Both the position numbers and the translations under genes were made by a program. Source: Christensenella sp. UBA3792 (GTDB lineage: Bacteria; Bacillota; Clostridia; Christensenellales; CAG-138). From it: a DNA stretch of 40,160 bases. Below are positions 31,628-38,571 of the stretch, one piece after another; within the stretch, counting starts at the first letter, position 1; the number at the start of each line of letters is the position of its first letter. Under the pieces are notes generated by a model. The model worked only from the letters and a program-made list of their open reading frames with translations, searched no databases and was not told the origin of the DNA. The stretch spans positions 1 to 40,160 of the forward strand of contig DFEW01000071.1 of NCBI GenBank assembly GCA_002369195.1. The letters are read 5' to 3'.

Positions 31628-32632
31628 TTAGCTAATCGTTGCTCGAATGCGTCTCGTAAGTTTTGTGGTCAACTCCTCTTCTGTTTCAAAGACAATTGTA
31701 TTTTTCTGAGCTGCATCGAAATGCAATTCTGTACCCTTCTTACATACCTGAATAACAGCTTTCCCCAACCCCATGGCATATCCTTCTTCAAAGTATGCCC
31801 CGTTATTGTAATCGGATAAATCAGCAACTACAAATTTGCAGTCACGGATGCTTTTCAGTAATTCCGGCATGATGAAATCATTATTCTCGACTTCATCGTA
31901 AATTATCGGATTAAAACCCGCATTGATAATCCCTTTACGGATTGCTTCTCGTACAGCTTTTGTTTTATCACCGAATTCCATAGCAACTAAAACATCATTT
32001 CCAACTGACATAGATCTTTGGAGTTCATCGATTCGCTTATACCCTTCTGGTTCGAGAGCGATATCAACGAGACCCATTGGATGTTCTTGATAAAAGATCA
32101 TATTTGTTTGTTTTAGAATGCTTAACACTCGGCGCGCGTCATTAATAGTGTTTGTATCATGTCTCCATTTATATTTCTTTTCTGAATCAGTTTCTTGCAG
32201 ATCGATAAACAACATAGCTTTCAACGGTGTAAGCCCGTATTTTTGTATTTCTCCAAAATGTTTTTCATGCTCTCCCAAGAATAACAGTATCTTATCAGTT
32301 TTTTCTGAAAAAGTGTGTGGATACCAGTTATCTACGATTTGAGCATCCATGTGAATCGGATGTCTTTTTCCTTTGCTTGCACTTCTTATTTCTGTGCATG
32401 CTTCTTCGCTTAATTCCGTATGATACCACCCTCCGTTTTCATCCGAGTATGCATGATAAAACAGATAGCTTGCAAGATGGTTTTTGTTAATGCCATCAGA
32501 ACTATTGTGATCAAGTTCAAATTTGCCACATACCGGACAAACGTATACCCTTGTATCTCTCGTTTCTGGATAATAAACTTTTGTATTATTACTATTACAA
32601 ACAGGACAATTCACCATTTCGTAATCCATCAT
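31628..32632 (-). CDS. Zinc-ribbon protein with nucleoside deoxyribosyltransferase-like C-terminal domain
   Basis: The 334-residue protein has an N-terminal zinc ribbon (CPVCNSN...VCPVCGKFEL), a middle helical part with a winged-helix-like stretch (DARRVLSILKQTNMIFYQ) and a C-terminal domain from ~residue 210. The latter resembles the nucleoside 2-deoxyribosyltransferase/TIR-like fold: KAVREAIRKGIINAGFNPIIYDEV, CKFVVADLSDYNNGAYFEEGYAMGLGKAVI, with a Glu at the place of the catalytic nucleophile (YFEEGYA). Such domains act on nucleotides or NAD+ in several defence systems; a defence or signalling role is inferred. Start is ATG 32632, with ATG 32629 equally possible; GGAGG is 4-7 bases upstream. 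It is strongly AT-rich compared with its surroundings and lies beside the integrase remnant. Confidence 0.72.
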   Translation of the reverse strand: MMDYEMVNCPVCNSNNTKVYYPETRDTRVYVCPVCGKFELDHNSSDGINKNHLASYLFYHAYSDENGGWYHTELSEEACTEIRSASKGKRHPIHMDAQIVDNWYPHTFSEKTDKILLFLGEHEKHFGEIQKYGLTPLKAMLFIDLQETDSEKKYKWRHDTNTINDARRVLSILKQTNMIFYQEHPMGLVDIALEPEGYKRIDELQRSMSVGNDVLVAMEFGDKTKAVREAIRKGIINAGFNPIIYDEVENNDFIMPELLKSIRDCKFVVADLSDYNNGAYFEEGYAMGLGKAVIQVCKKGTELHFDAAQKNTIVFETEEELTTKLTRRIRATIS

Positions 32633-32784
32633 CTATCCTCCGCAATAATGATATAAATTATACCATGCTTGATGCAATCTTGAAAAGTGAAAAAGCGACA
32701 GAAAATGCTATATTACGTTGAATCTGTTTTGAAAAAACTGTGTCCACTTTGTGTCCACTATCGAAAATGAACACAAGGCAGGAT

Positions 32785-32821
32785 AGAAAAAAGCCCCAAA
32801 ACACTGAGGTTTTTGGGGCTT
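32785..32821 (-). terminator. Terminator-type hairpin facing both ways
   Basis: AAGCCCCAAAA (32791-32801) pairs with TTTTTGGGGCTT (32810-32821). On the minus strand it is followed by TTTTTTC, on the plus strand by GTTTT. It could end transcription leaving the tRNA/repeat cassette. The 160 bases between it and the zinc-ribbon gene show no gene; they contain a TGTGTCCACTT direct doubling at 32739-32760. Confidence 0.65.
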
Positions 32822-32825
32822 GTTT

Positions 32826-32914
32826 TGGAGGCGCTTCTCGCCTGCGGGCTCGGTCACGATTCGGCTCTGAAGCCACACTGTGGCCTCATTCACCCCCGAA
32901 TCGGCCCTCATCGA
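32826..32914. repeat. Structured dispersed repeat, copy B
   Basis: Second copy of the 21112-21199 element, with stem CGATTCGG (32857-32864) / CCGAATCG (32896-32903) around the same GCCAC-act-GTGGC hairpin. It begins TGGAGGCGC, the same nine bases as the complement of the tRNA-Cys 3' end 168 bases away. Read on the minus strand it directly follows the tRNA operon terminator. Confidence 0.8.
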
Positions 32915-32961
32915 ACCGGCGCTGACGCGCCGCTCCGATCGAGGGAGTAACACGACCAAAC

Positions 32962-32990
32962 AAAACAGCACCCGCAAGGGGTGCTGTTTT
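32962..32990 (-). terminator. Terminator of the five-tRNA operon
   Basis: AAAACAGCACCC (32962-32973) and GGGTGCTGTTTT (32979-32990) form a symmetric hairpin. On the minus strand it comes 4 bases after the tRNA-Cys CCA end. Confidence 0.85.
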
Positions 32991-32993
32991 CTT

Positions 32994-33067
32994 TGGAGGC
33001 GCCACCCGGAATCGAACCGGGGATGAGGGTTTTGCAGACCCGTGCCTTACCGCTTGGCCATGGCGCC
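32994..33067 (-). tRNA. tRNA-Cys (anticodon GCA)
   Basis: On the minus strand the acceptor GGCGCCA pairs with TGGCGCC, discriminator U and encoded CCA follow, and the anticodon loop reads CTGCAAA. The T-arm GGTTCGATTCC is normal. U at position 73 is the known identity base for tRNA-Cys. Last gene of the tRNA operon. Confidence 0.96.
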
Positions 33068-33110
33068 GTATGCTGTATGAAAAAGCGGCTTATGTGCCGC
33101 CTTGTGATCG

Positions 33111-33186
33111 TGGAGCGGGAAACGGGGCTCGAACCCGCCACCTCAGCCTTGGCAAGGCTGCGCTCTACCAAATGAGCTATTCCCGC
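33111..33186 (-). tRNA. tRNA-Gly (anticodon GCC)
   Basis: Acceptor GCGGGAA with its partner, D-arm GCTCATTTGGTAGAGC, anticodon stem CAGCC/GGCTG with loop TTGCCAA, T-arm GGTTCGAGCCC, and encoded CCA. All stems pair. Confidence 0.97.
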
Positions 33187-33189
33187 AGA

Positions 33190-33265
33190 TGGTGCCTCAG
33201 AGTGGACTTGAACCACCGACACAGGGATTTTCAGTCCCTTGCTCTACCAACTGAGCTACCGAGGC
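33190..33265 (-). tRNA. tRNA-Phe (anticodon GAA)
   Basis: Acceptor GCCTCGG, D-arm GCTCAGTTGGTAGAGC, anticodon stem AGGGA/TCCCT with loop CTGAAAA, T-arm GGTTCAAGTCC, discriminator A and encoded CCA. Confidence 0.97.
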
Positions 33266-33269
33266 ATAA

Positions 33270-33346
33270 TGGCGACCCGAAGGGGGCTCGAACCCCTGAC
33301 CTCCAGCGTGACAGGCTGGCATTCTAACCAACTGAACTACCGGGCC
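33270..33346 (-). tRNA. tRNA-Asp (anticodon GTC)
   Basis: Acceptor GGCCCGG, D-arm GTTCAGTTGGTTAGAAT, anticodon stem CCAGC/GCTGG with loop CTGTCAC, T-arm GGTTCGAGCCC, discriminator G and encoded CCA. Confidence 0.97.
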
Positions 33347-33351
33347 ATTCA

Positions 33352-33427
33352 TGGTGGGAACAACAGGGCTCGAACCTGTGACCCTTTGCTTGTAAGGCAA
33401 ATGCTCTCCCAGCTGAGCTATGCTCCC
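33352..33427 (-). tRNA. tRNA-Val (anticodon TAC)
   Basis: Acceptor GGGAGCA, D-arm GCTCAGCTGGGAGAGC, anticodon stem TTTGC/GCAAA with loop CTTACAA, T-arm GGTTCGAGCCC, discriminator A and encoded CCA. First gene of the tRNA operon. Confidence 0.97.
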
Positions 33428-33452
33428 TCGCGCAACTTCACGCGCAAAAAGT

Positions 33453-33481
33453 ATTATACCGAAAGAATTGCTATCTGTCAA
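33453..33481 (-). promoter_or_regulatory. Promoter of the tRNA operon
   Basis: On the minus strand a perfect TTGACA (33476-33481) and a perfect TATAAT (33453-33458) are 17 bases apart, 25 bases before tRNA-Val. Confidence 0.9.
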
Positions 33482-33527
33482 CGCCTTTTTTTCAGAAATA
33501 GCAAACTTTTTCTCCGCAATCGCACAA

Positions 33528-33556
33528 TTGACGCAAATACCGCGCTCTGCTATACT
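33528..33556 (+). promoter_or_regulatory. Promoter of the small zinc-ribbon membrane gene
   Basis: TTGACG (33528-33533) and TATACT (33551-33556) with 17-base spacing, 31 bases before the start codon and divergent from the tRNA promoter. Confidence 0.8.
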
Positions 33557-33587
33557 GAAATCAGCAAAGGAAAGGAGGACGATGCGT

Positions 33588-33875
33588 ATGGCGCTGAACG
33601 TCAAATGCCCGCGCTGCGGCGGTACGCGCGCGATGCTCACGAGCGAACACAAGCGGCACGGCTGCTTCTGGCTCGTTTTGTTCGGAATCTACTATGCGAT
33701 CTGGACGGTGATCCGCTGGATCATCGGGCTGCTCGTGCTGATCCTCTTCGATTGGTGGGTCGCGATTTTTAAGGCGATTGCAGGGAAGGGCTACGCATGG
33801 CGCTGCAAGCGCTGGTTCTCGCCCTGGCGCAGAACCTACTACTGCCCGGACTGCGGCAACAATTTCAGAGCGTAG
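33588..33875 (+). CDS. Small membrane protein bounded by two zinc-ribbon halves
   Basis: This 95-residue protein has CPRCGG near the N-terminus, a hydrophobic middle with about two membrane segments (WLVLFGIYYAIWTVIRW, IIGLLVLILFDWWVAIF) and CPDCGN near the C-terminus. The two CxxCG pairs could join to bind one zinc ion, bringing both ends together on the cytoplasmic side. I do not recognise the function. ATG 33588 is preferred over ATG 33582 because GGAGG then lies 9 bases upstream instead of 3. It has its own promoter and is followed by a hairpin. Confidence 0.75.
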   Translation: MALNVKCPRCGGTRAMLTSEHKRHGCFWLVLFGIYYAIWTVIRWIIGLLVLILFDWWVAIFKAIAGKGYAWRCKRWFSPWRRTYYCPDCGNNFRA

Positions 33876-33881
33876 AGAAGA

Positions 33882-33910
33882 GGCGGATGAACGGTGTTTA
33901 TCCGCCCTTT
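33882..33910 (+). terminator. Hairpin after the zinc-ribbon membrane gene
   Basis: GGCGGAT (33882-33888) pairs with ATCCGCC (33900-33906), followed by CTTTG. A second, stronger hairpin GGTGCGATCCGC / GCGGATCGCACC (33948-33959, 33972-33983) then TCTTTT overlaps the end of the convergent gene and may back it up. Confidence 0.6.
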
Positions 33911-33940
33911 GCGTTCACACCGCTGCGTAAAAACACCCGT

Positions 33941-34951
33941 TCAAAACGGTGCGATCCGCCGTTCATTGACAGCGGATCGCACCTCTTTTGCGCTGAAACG
34001 GGGTAAGCAGCAATCGTCTGCCGCCCGGGCAGCCGGTTCGTTCGGATACACCGCGATCGAAAAGGTCTCGACGGCTTTCAGCGCGCGCATCAGCGAGAGC
34101 AGTTCGAGCACCGAGAGCGAGGACGAGAACGCGCCTTTCGTGGCGGACTTGAACGCGGGCAGATCCCAAAGCGAGACCTCCGAAAGATAGCGGACGACGC
34201 CGACACCGAACGCGGCAAACCGCGCGGCGCGCGCATCGGATGAATCATGAAGCAATTCAAAAAAGGCAGCGCGGTCGATCACGCCGTCCGTTGTTTCGAG
34301 GGCGGGAACGAACTCGAAAAACGCGTCCATGCAGGCGAAATCGACGCAGAGATAGTGTGGCGGCTGCACACCGGTCAGGTTCTTGACCGCCCAAACGAGG
34401 TTCCAGCAGCCCTCGCGCACCGAACTTGCCCGCATGCATGCAAGCCCGATCGGCGTGCGGTCGAGTCCCTGTATCTCGGCGTTCGGACCGAGCAGATACA
34501 CCGGCGCGGGCGTTTCGGCGGGGATCGCCGTGATCGAGGCGACCGGCGGCGTCACCGAAACAAACAAAACGGCGACCGCCGCGCCGTTGTGCGTGCCGAT
34601 CGCCAGAAACTCTCTGGTCTGTGCGTCATAGGTTCCGACGCGCGCATCCGTGCGGATGCGGAGCGGGTTCGCGTCCGCGACCGGTTCGGACGAAGCGCTC
34701 GGCGACGGGGCGAGCGCGCCGTCCGGCACCAGCGGCAGAAAGTACGGCGTCGACTCCGGCGTCGGGGACGGGGCGGGCGAATCGGTCGGTGCTGGGGACG
34801 GCTGTGCGGTAAACGAGGGCAGCGGCGGTTCCTCGGGCACGGGATCGCCCGAGCCGTCGAGCGCGATGTATACGATCAGTCCGACGATCAGCAGCAGCGC
34901 GGCGGCGGACAGCGCGGCGAGCAGGATCTTTTGTTTGCGCGTTAGTTCCAT
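33941..34951 (-). CDS. Membrane-anchored LCP-like protein with degenerate active site
   Basis: The 336-residue protein has a membrane anchor (residues ~9-32), a Pro/Ser/Thr-rich linker (~36-85) and an extracellular domain. The domain follows the LytR-CpsA-Psr outline: VLFVSVTPPVASITAIPAETPAPV matches the strand LVSIDPKTKKVSMLSIPRDT, and NLVWAVKNLTGVQPPHYLCVDFACMDAFFEFV matches the helix-strand around HYVxVDFxGF. But the Arg-Asp pair of SIPRDT reads Ala-Glu, and the second Arg-rich motif is missing, so glycopolymer transferase activity is doubtful. A binding or scaffolding role in the wall is possible. ATG 34951 has CCGGAGG upstream. Confidence 0.62.
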   Translation of the reverse strand: MELTRKQKILLAALSAAALLLIVGLIVYIALDGSGDPVPEEPPLPSFTAQPSPAPTDSPAPSPTPESTPYFLPLVPDGALAPSPSASSEPVADANPLRIRTDARVGTYDAQTREFLAIGTHNGAAVAVLFVSVTPPVASITAIPAETPAPVYLLGPNAEIQGLDRTPIGLACMRASSVREGCWNLVWAVKNLTGVQPPHYLCVDFACMDAFFEFVPALETTDGVIDRAAFFELLHDSSDARAARFAAFGVGVVRYLSEVSLWDLPAFKSATKGAFSSSLSVLELLSLMRALKAVETFSIAVYPNEPAARAADDCCLPRFSAKEVRSAVNERRIAPF

Positions 34952-35035
34952 TCGAAACCTCCGGAATCGAAGTTTTCGTTAGTATGCGACCTGCCGCGCG
35001 CGATTATGTGTGCATGCAAAAAGGATTTTTTGCGC

Positions 35036-35061
35036 AAAAAAACCTCCCCGTGCAGGGGAGG
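35036..35061 (-). terminator. Terminator of coaBC
   Basis: CCTCCCC (35043-35049) pairs with GGGGAGG (35055-35061) around GTGCA; on the minus strand it is followed by TTTTTTT. It lies 16 bases after the coaBC stop. Confidence 0.9.
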
Positions 35062-35077
35062 AAACTTGCAAATGGAA

Positions 35078-36268
35078 TTACATCCGCTGCAGGATCGCGT
35101 CGAACAGCGCGTCCGCGGCGGCGTCCTTGCTCATCAGCGGCAGATCGACCGTGCCGTCGGGCGTGATCAGCGTCAGCACGTTCGTGTCTACGCCGAAGCC
35201 CGCGCCTTCGACCTTCAGGTTGTTGGCGGCAACCATGTCGAGGTTCTTTTTTCCGAGCTTTTTGCGGCTGTTTTCGAGCAGGTTTTCGGTCTCCATCGAG
35301 AATCCGCACAGGAACTGACCGGGGCGCTTGCTGTTGCCGAGCGCGGCGAGGATGTCTTTCGTGCGTTCAAGCGGGATCGACAGCGCGTCGTCCGCTTTTT
35401 TGATCTTGTTGTCCGCGACCGTCGCGGGGCGGTAGTCGGCGACAGCCGCCGCTTTGATGATAATGTCCGCATCCTGTGCGCGCGCGGTGACTGCGTCGAA
35501 CATATCCTGCGCGCTGACGACGTCGACCGTATCGACGTATGCGGGCTTTTTCAAAGCGGTCGGACCGGAAACGAGCGTGACCTTTGCGCCGCGTCGCGCG
35601 GCTGCCTTCGCGATCGCGTAACCCATGCGGCCGGACGAGTGGTTGGTGAGGTATCGCACCGGATCGAGCGCCTCCTGCGTCGGACCGGCGGTGACGAGCA
35701 CGCGCTTGCCGCAAAGGTCCTTTTCGTGCGCGAGCGCATGCAGGCAGACCTCCAGAAGGTCCTCGGGCTCGGGCAGGCGTCCCTTGCCTTCGGTGCCGCA
35801 GGCGAGGCGGCCGGTCGCGGGATCGACGATCTCCCAGCCGTAGCGCCGCAGCGTTTCGATGTTGTCCTGCGTCACGGGGTTTTCGAACATACCGGTGTTC
35901 ATCGCGGGAGCGATCGCCTTTTTGCAGCGGCAGGCGAGCACCGTGGTGGTGAGCATGTCGTCCGCAAGCCCGTGCGCGAGCTTGGCGATGACGTTCGCGG
36001 TGGCGGGCGCGATCAGCACGAAATCCGCGCGGTCCGCGACGGCGATATGCTCCACGGCGTGCACGAAGTTGCGGTCGAACGTGTCGACGAGCGCCTTGTT
36101 GCCGGTCAGCTGTTCGAACGTGAGCGGCGTGACGAACTCGGTTGCGTTCTTCGTCATCAGCACCTGCACGTCGGCGTGCTGCTTTTTAAGCATCGAGGCG
36201 AGCGCCGCCGCCTTGAAGCAGGCGATCCCGCCGGTGACGCCGAGCACGATGGTTTTTCCTGTCAGCAT
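35078..36268 (-). CDS. coaBC: Phosphopantothenoylcysteine synthetase/decarboxylase CoaBC
   Basis: This 396-residue bifunctional enzyme joins 4'-phosphopantothenate to cysteine (CTP-dependent, CoaB part) and decarboxylates the product (FMN-dependent, CoaC part). CoaC, residues ~1-180: VLGVTGGIACFKAA, the catalytic His in VEHIAVADRAD, APATANVIAK, PAMNTGMFENPV and a CGTEGKGRLPE substrate clamp. CoaB, ~188-396: VLVTAGPTQEALDPVRYLTNHSSGRMGYAIA and late CGFSMETENLLENS, AANNL. ATG 36266-36268 is chosen because GGAGGG lies 5 bases upstream; the longer frame to 36490 would cross the promoter. Its promoter is back to back with that of the ECF/coaX pair. Confidence 0.96.
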   Translation of the reverse strand: MLTGKTIVLGVTGGIACFKAAALASMLKKQHADVQVLMTKNATEFVTPLTFEQLTGNKALVDTFDRNFVHAVEHIAVADRADFVLIAPATANVIAKLAHGLADDMLTTTVLACRCKKAIAPAMNTGMFENPVTQDNIETLRRYGWEIVDPATGRLACGTEGKGRLPEPEDLLEVCLHALAHEKDLCGKRVLVTAGPTQEALDPVRYLTNHSSGRMGYAIAKAAARRGAKVTLVSGPTALKKPAYVDTVDVVSAQDMFDAVTARAQDADIIIKAAAVADYRPATVADNKIKKADDALSIPLERTKDILAALGNSKRPGQFLCGFSMETENLLENSRKKLGKKNLDMVAANNLKVEGAGFGVDTNVLTLITPDGTVDLPLMSKDAAADALFDAILQRM

Positions 36269-36298
36269 ATGATCCCTCCGTTGCGATTCGATACCGAT

Positions 36299-36327
36299 AA
36301 TATAACATACCCGAAACGGAAATGCAA
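36299..36327 (-). promoter_or_regulatory. Promoter of coaBC
   Basis: Minus-strand TTGCAT (36322-36327) and TATATT (36299-36304) with a 17-base spacer. Its -35 element forms one arm of the palindrome ATGCAA-TC-TTGCAT (36322-36335). Confidence 0.8.
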
Positions 36328-36329
36328 TC

Positions 36330-36358
36330 TTGCATTCGCCCTTCCGTTGCGCTATAAT
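36330..36358 (+). promoter_or_regulatory. Promoter of the ECF S-component/coaX pair
   Basis: Plus-strand TTGCAT (36330-36335) and perfect TATAAT (36353-36358), 17-base spacer. The -35 lies two bases from the divergent coaBC -35. The leader to the start codon is about 110 bases; I see no known riboswitch in it. Confidence 0.85.
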
Positions 36359-36477
36359 GCAAACGGCTGCACAAGGCGTTCCCTGTACCCGGCGGGACGG
36401 GAGAACACGAGCCGGACGGCGGTCGCTCAATCTACGTGGTGTATCCGCACGGAACACAAACAAGGAGGAAATTGCAT

Positions 36478-37140
36478 ATGGAACAAACAAAGAAGAACAT
36501 CTTCAACGCACGCTACATTGCGGAACTCGGTCTCTTTTTGGGCGTGATTCTTCTGATGAAGATCACGGGTCTTTCGTCGATTCCGGTCGGTCCGCTCGTG
36601 ATGACCTTCACGATGATCCCGATCGCGGTCGGCGCGATGCTGCTCGGACCGCTTGCCGGAGCGATTCTCGGCGCGTTCTACGGCCTCACGAGCCTGTACG
36701 ACGCCGTAACCGGCGCGTCGCTGATGACGGGCTTCTTTTTTCAAATCAGCCCGTTTCTGACGGTCCTGCTGTGCGTAGGCACGCGCACGCTCGTCGGCTT
36801 CTGCACCGGATGGCTGTTCCGGCTGTTCCGCTCCCTTGACCGGCACCGCATCTGGTGCTATTTTGCGGGCGGGCTTGTCGCGCCGCTTTTGAACACCCTG
36901 TTTTTCATGGGATTTATCGTACTCGTATTTTACCGGACGGAATACGTGCAGAGCCGCGTTGCGGCGCTCGGCGCAAGCGGACCGCTGATGTTCATCGTGC
37001 TGTCCGTCGGCGTGCAGGGACTCATCGAGGCGGCGACCGGTCTTGTAATCGGCGGCGCTGTCGCGAAGGGTGTCGCGCATGCCTTGAAGCGCGATCTTCC
37101 GCCCGCAAAGAAACCGGAATCGGAAGGAGAAGCGGCATGA
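36478..37140 (+). CDS. ECF transporter S-component, probably pantothenate-specific
   Basis: This 220-residue membrane protein has about six hydrophobic segments and the S-component style N-terminus (YIAELGLFLGVILLMKI, then GPLVMTFTMIPIAVGAMLLGPLAGAILGAFYGLTSL). It would capture a vitamin for an energy-coupling-factor module encoded elsewhere. Its coupling to coaX by a four-base overlap and its shared promoter region with coaBC point to pantothenate (PanT-type), but substrate specificity cannot be read from the sequence. ATG 36478 has AAGGAGGAA 8 bases upstream. Confidence 0.85.
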   Translation: MEQTKKNIFNARYIAELGLFLGVILLMKITGLSSIPVGPLVMTFTMIPIAVGAMLLGPLAGAILGAFYGLTSLYDAVTGASLMTGFFFQISPFLTVLLCVGTRTLVGFCTGWLFRLFRSLDRHRIWCYFAGGLVAPLLNTLFFMGFIVLVFYRTEYVQSRVAALGASGPLMFIVLSVGVQGLIEAATGLVIGGAVAKGVAHALKRDLPPAKKPESEGEAA

Positions 37141-37913
37141 TCCTCGCCATCGACATCGGCAATACCAACATCGTTCTCGGCTGCATCCGCGATGGGAAAC
37201 AGCTCTTTTCGGCGCGCATCGCGAGCGATCGCAACAAGACTGCGGACCAGTACGCGCTCGACATCCGCGGCATCTTTGAACTGCACGGCATCGACGCAAA
37301 GCAGATCGAGGGCGGCATTTTAAGCTCGGTCGTGCCGTACCTGCAGACCGTGATCCCCGCGGCGGTTCGCCTGCTGTGCGGGCTCGATCTGATGATCGTC
37401 GGTCCCGGCATCAAAACGGGGCTGAACATCCGCATGGACAATCCGGCGTCCGTCGGCAGCGACCTGATCGTCGCCGCCGTCGCCGCGCGCGCCAAGTACC
37501 CGACGCCGATCGCGATCGTCGACATGGGCACGGCAACCACGCTGTCGGTCATCGTGAACGACAACGAGTACGTCGGCGGCATGATCATCCCCGGTCTGTG
37601 GACCTCGATGAACGCGCTGTCCGCGCATGCCGCGCAGCTGCCGTACATCGACCTGAACGGACCCGCAAAGCTCGTCGGCACGAATACGATCGACTGCATG
37701 CGCTCCGGCGCGATCAACGGCACCGCCGCCATGCTCGACGGGCTGATCGACCGGCTCGAAGCGGAGCTCAAAAAGCCCGTGACGCCGATCATCACAGGCG
37801 GGCTGTCCGAGCTGATCGCTCCGTCGTGTCTGCATCCGTTCCGCCTGGAGCCGGATATTCTGATCGACGGGCTGCAGATCCTGTACGAGAAGAACCGTCA
37901 GCACGACGCGTAA
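37137..37913 (+). CDS. coaX: Type III pantothenate kinase CoaX
   Basis: CoaX phosphorylates pantothenate, the first step to CoA, and unlike CoaA is not inhibited by CoA. The 258 residues start with the phosphate loop ILAIDIGNTNIVLGC and show GLNIRMDNPASVGSDLI, VDMGTATTLSVI, GGMIIPGL and a C-terminal ITGGLSELIAP. These are the conserved CoaX elements (acetate/sugar kinase fold). Start ATG 37137 overlaps the S-component stop (ATGA); GGAGAAG lies upstream. A monovalent cation is needed in this family. Confidence 0.97.
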   Translation: MILAIDIGNTNIVLGCIRDGKQLFSARIASDRNKTADQYALDIRGIFELHGIDAKQIEGGILSSVVPYLQTVIPAAVRLLCGLDLMIVGPGIKTGLNIRMDNPASVGSDLIVAAVAARAKYPTPIAIVDMGTATTLSVIVNDNEYVGGMIIPGLWTSMNALSAHAAQLPYIDLNGPAKLVGTNTIDCMRSGAINGTAAMLDGLIDRLEAELKKPVTPIITGGLSELIAPSCLHPFRLEPDILIDGLQILYEKNRQHDA

Positions 37914-37914
37914 T

Positions 37915-37976
37915 GCGGTTCGATCCGCAAAAGAACCGCCTCGCCGGCGCGTCCGGCGGAATTTCAGATTTTTTTG
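37915..37976 (+). terminator. Hairpins after coaX
   Basis: Two stems follow the stop: GCGGTTC/GAACCGC (37915-37921, 37933-37939) and CGCCGG/CCGGCG (37942-37947, 37953-37958), then a T-run at 37969-37975. The T-run is ten bases away from the stem, so termination may be leaky. Confidence 0.6.
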
Positions 37977-37996
37977 CGGGAAATTGAAAAAAACAC

Positions 37997-38025
37997 TTGC
38001 ATTCTTCGCGCCCATTGGTTATAAT
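37997..38025 (+). promoter_or_regulatory. Promoter of tRNA-Thr
   Basis: TTGCAT (37997-38002) and TATAAT (38020-38025), 17-base spacer, 13 bases before the tRNA. Confidence 0.88.
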
Positions 38026-38038
38026 GGGCGTTGCGAGC

Positions 38039-38114
38039 GCTGATGTAGCTCAGTAGGTAGAGCACGTCATTGGTAATGACGAGGTAGTCAGTTCGAATCT
38101 GATCATCAGCTCCA
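38039..38114 (+). tRNA. tRNA-Thr (anticodon GGT)
   Basis: Acceptor GCTGATG pairs with CATCAGC; D-arm GCTCAGTAGGTAGAGC; anticodon stem GTCAT/ATGAC with loop TGGTA around GGT; T-arm CAGTTCGAATCTG; discriminator T and encoded CCA. All stems pair. Confidence 0.97.
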
Positions 38115-38116
38115 TC

Positions 38117-38154
38117 GTCGTCGCGGGCTTCACTTGGCTCGCGACGACTTTTTT
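38117..38154 (+). terminator. Terminator of tRNA-Thr
   Basis: GTCGTCGCG (38117-38125) pairs exactly with CGCGACGAC (38140-38148), followed by TTTTTTG. Confidence 0.92.
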
Positions 38155-38571
38155 GTTTCGCAAGCAAGTCGTCGCATCGTCTTGTTCCGCCGCTCCTCCT
38201 CTCCGCAAGCGATCACGCTTGCTGCGGCTGCTCGCTTGCAAGCGCGCTCACGATGCCTCCGCTGCGCTACCAATCGCTTGCGGGTACCGCGCCTGCGGCG
38301 CGGGATAGCGAACGTCGAACCGTTCGCGGCGACGCTTTTTTTGTTTTTGGCATTTCTTCAACGAAGCAATATTTTCGGGCAACAAAAAAAGAAGCCGATC
38401 GCCCGGCTTCGTTCCGAAAGGCTGCCGGGAATGGTATCAGAAGCGCTATTCTGAAAAGGGTGGTTTTCAAACGCTACTACAGAATAGCTGTGCGATGATC
38501 TTTCTGCGGTAAATGAATGATAGCAGCTATCGGAAAGGAGCTTTTCTCTCGGCAGGGTAAAAACAAGAACA
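38155..38571. other. Gene-free stretch rich in small GCTTGC/GCAAGC palindromes
   Basis: No gene is visible. The first 180 bases are packed with CGCTTGC/GCAAGCG words and hairpins (CCGCGC-ctgcg-GCGCGG near 38288-38304; GCGAAC/GTTCGC near 38308-38327) ending in CTTTTTTTG at 38336. Further on, AAGCCG-atcgc-CCGGCTT (38391-38409) is preceded by an A-run, giving a minus-strand terminator-like hairpin. The rest to 38571 shows nothing. Confidence 0.5.

Noticed and set aside
36359..36477. Possible riboswitch in the leader of the ECF S-component
   Set aside because: The leader is about 110 bases but contains no motif of a known vitamin riboswitch that I can recognise.
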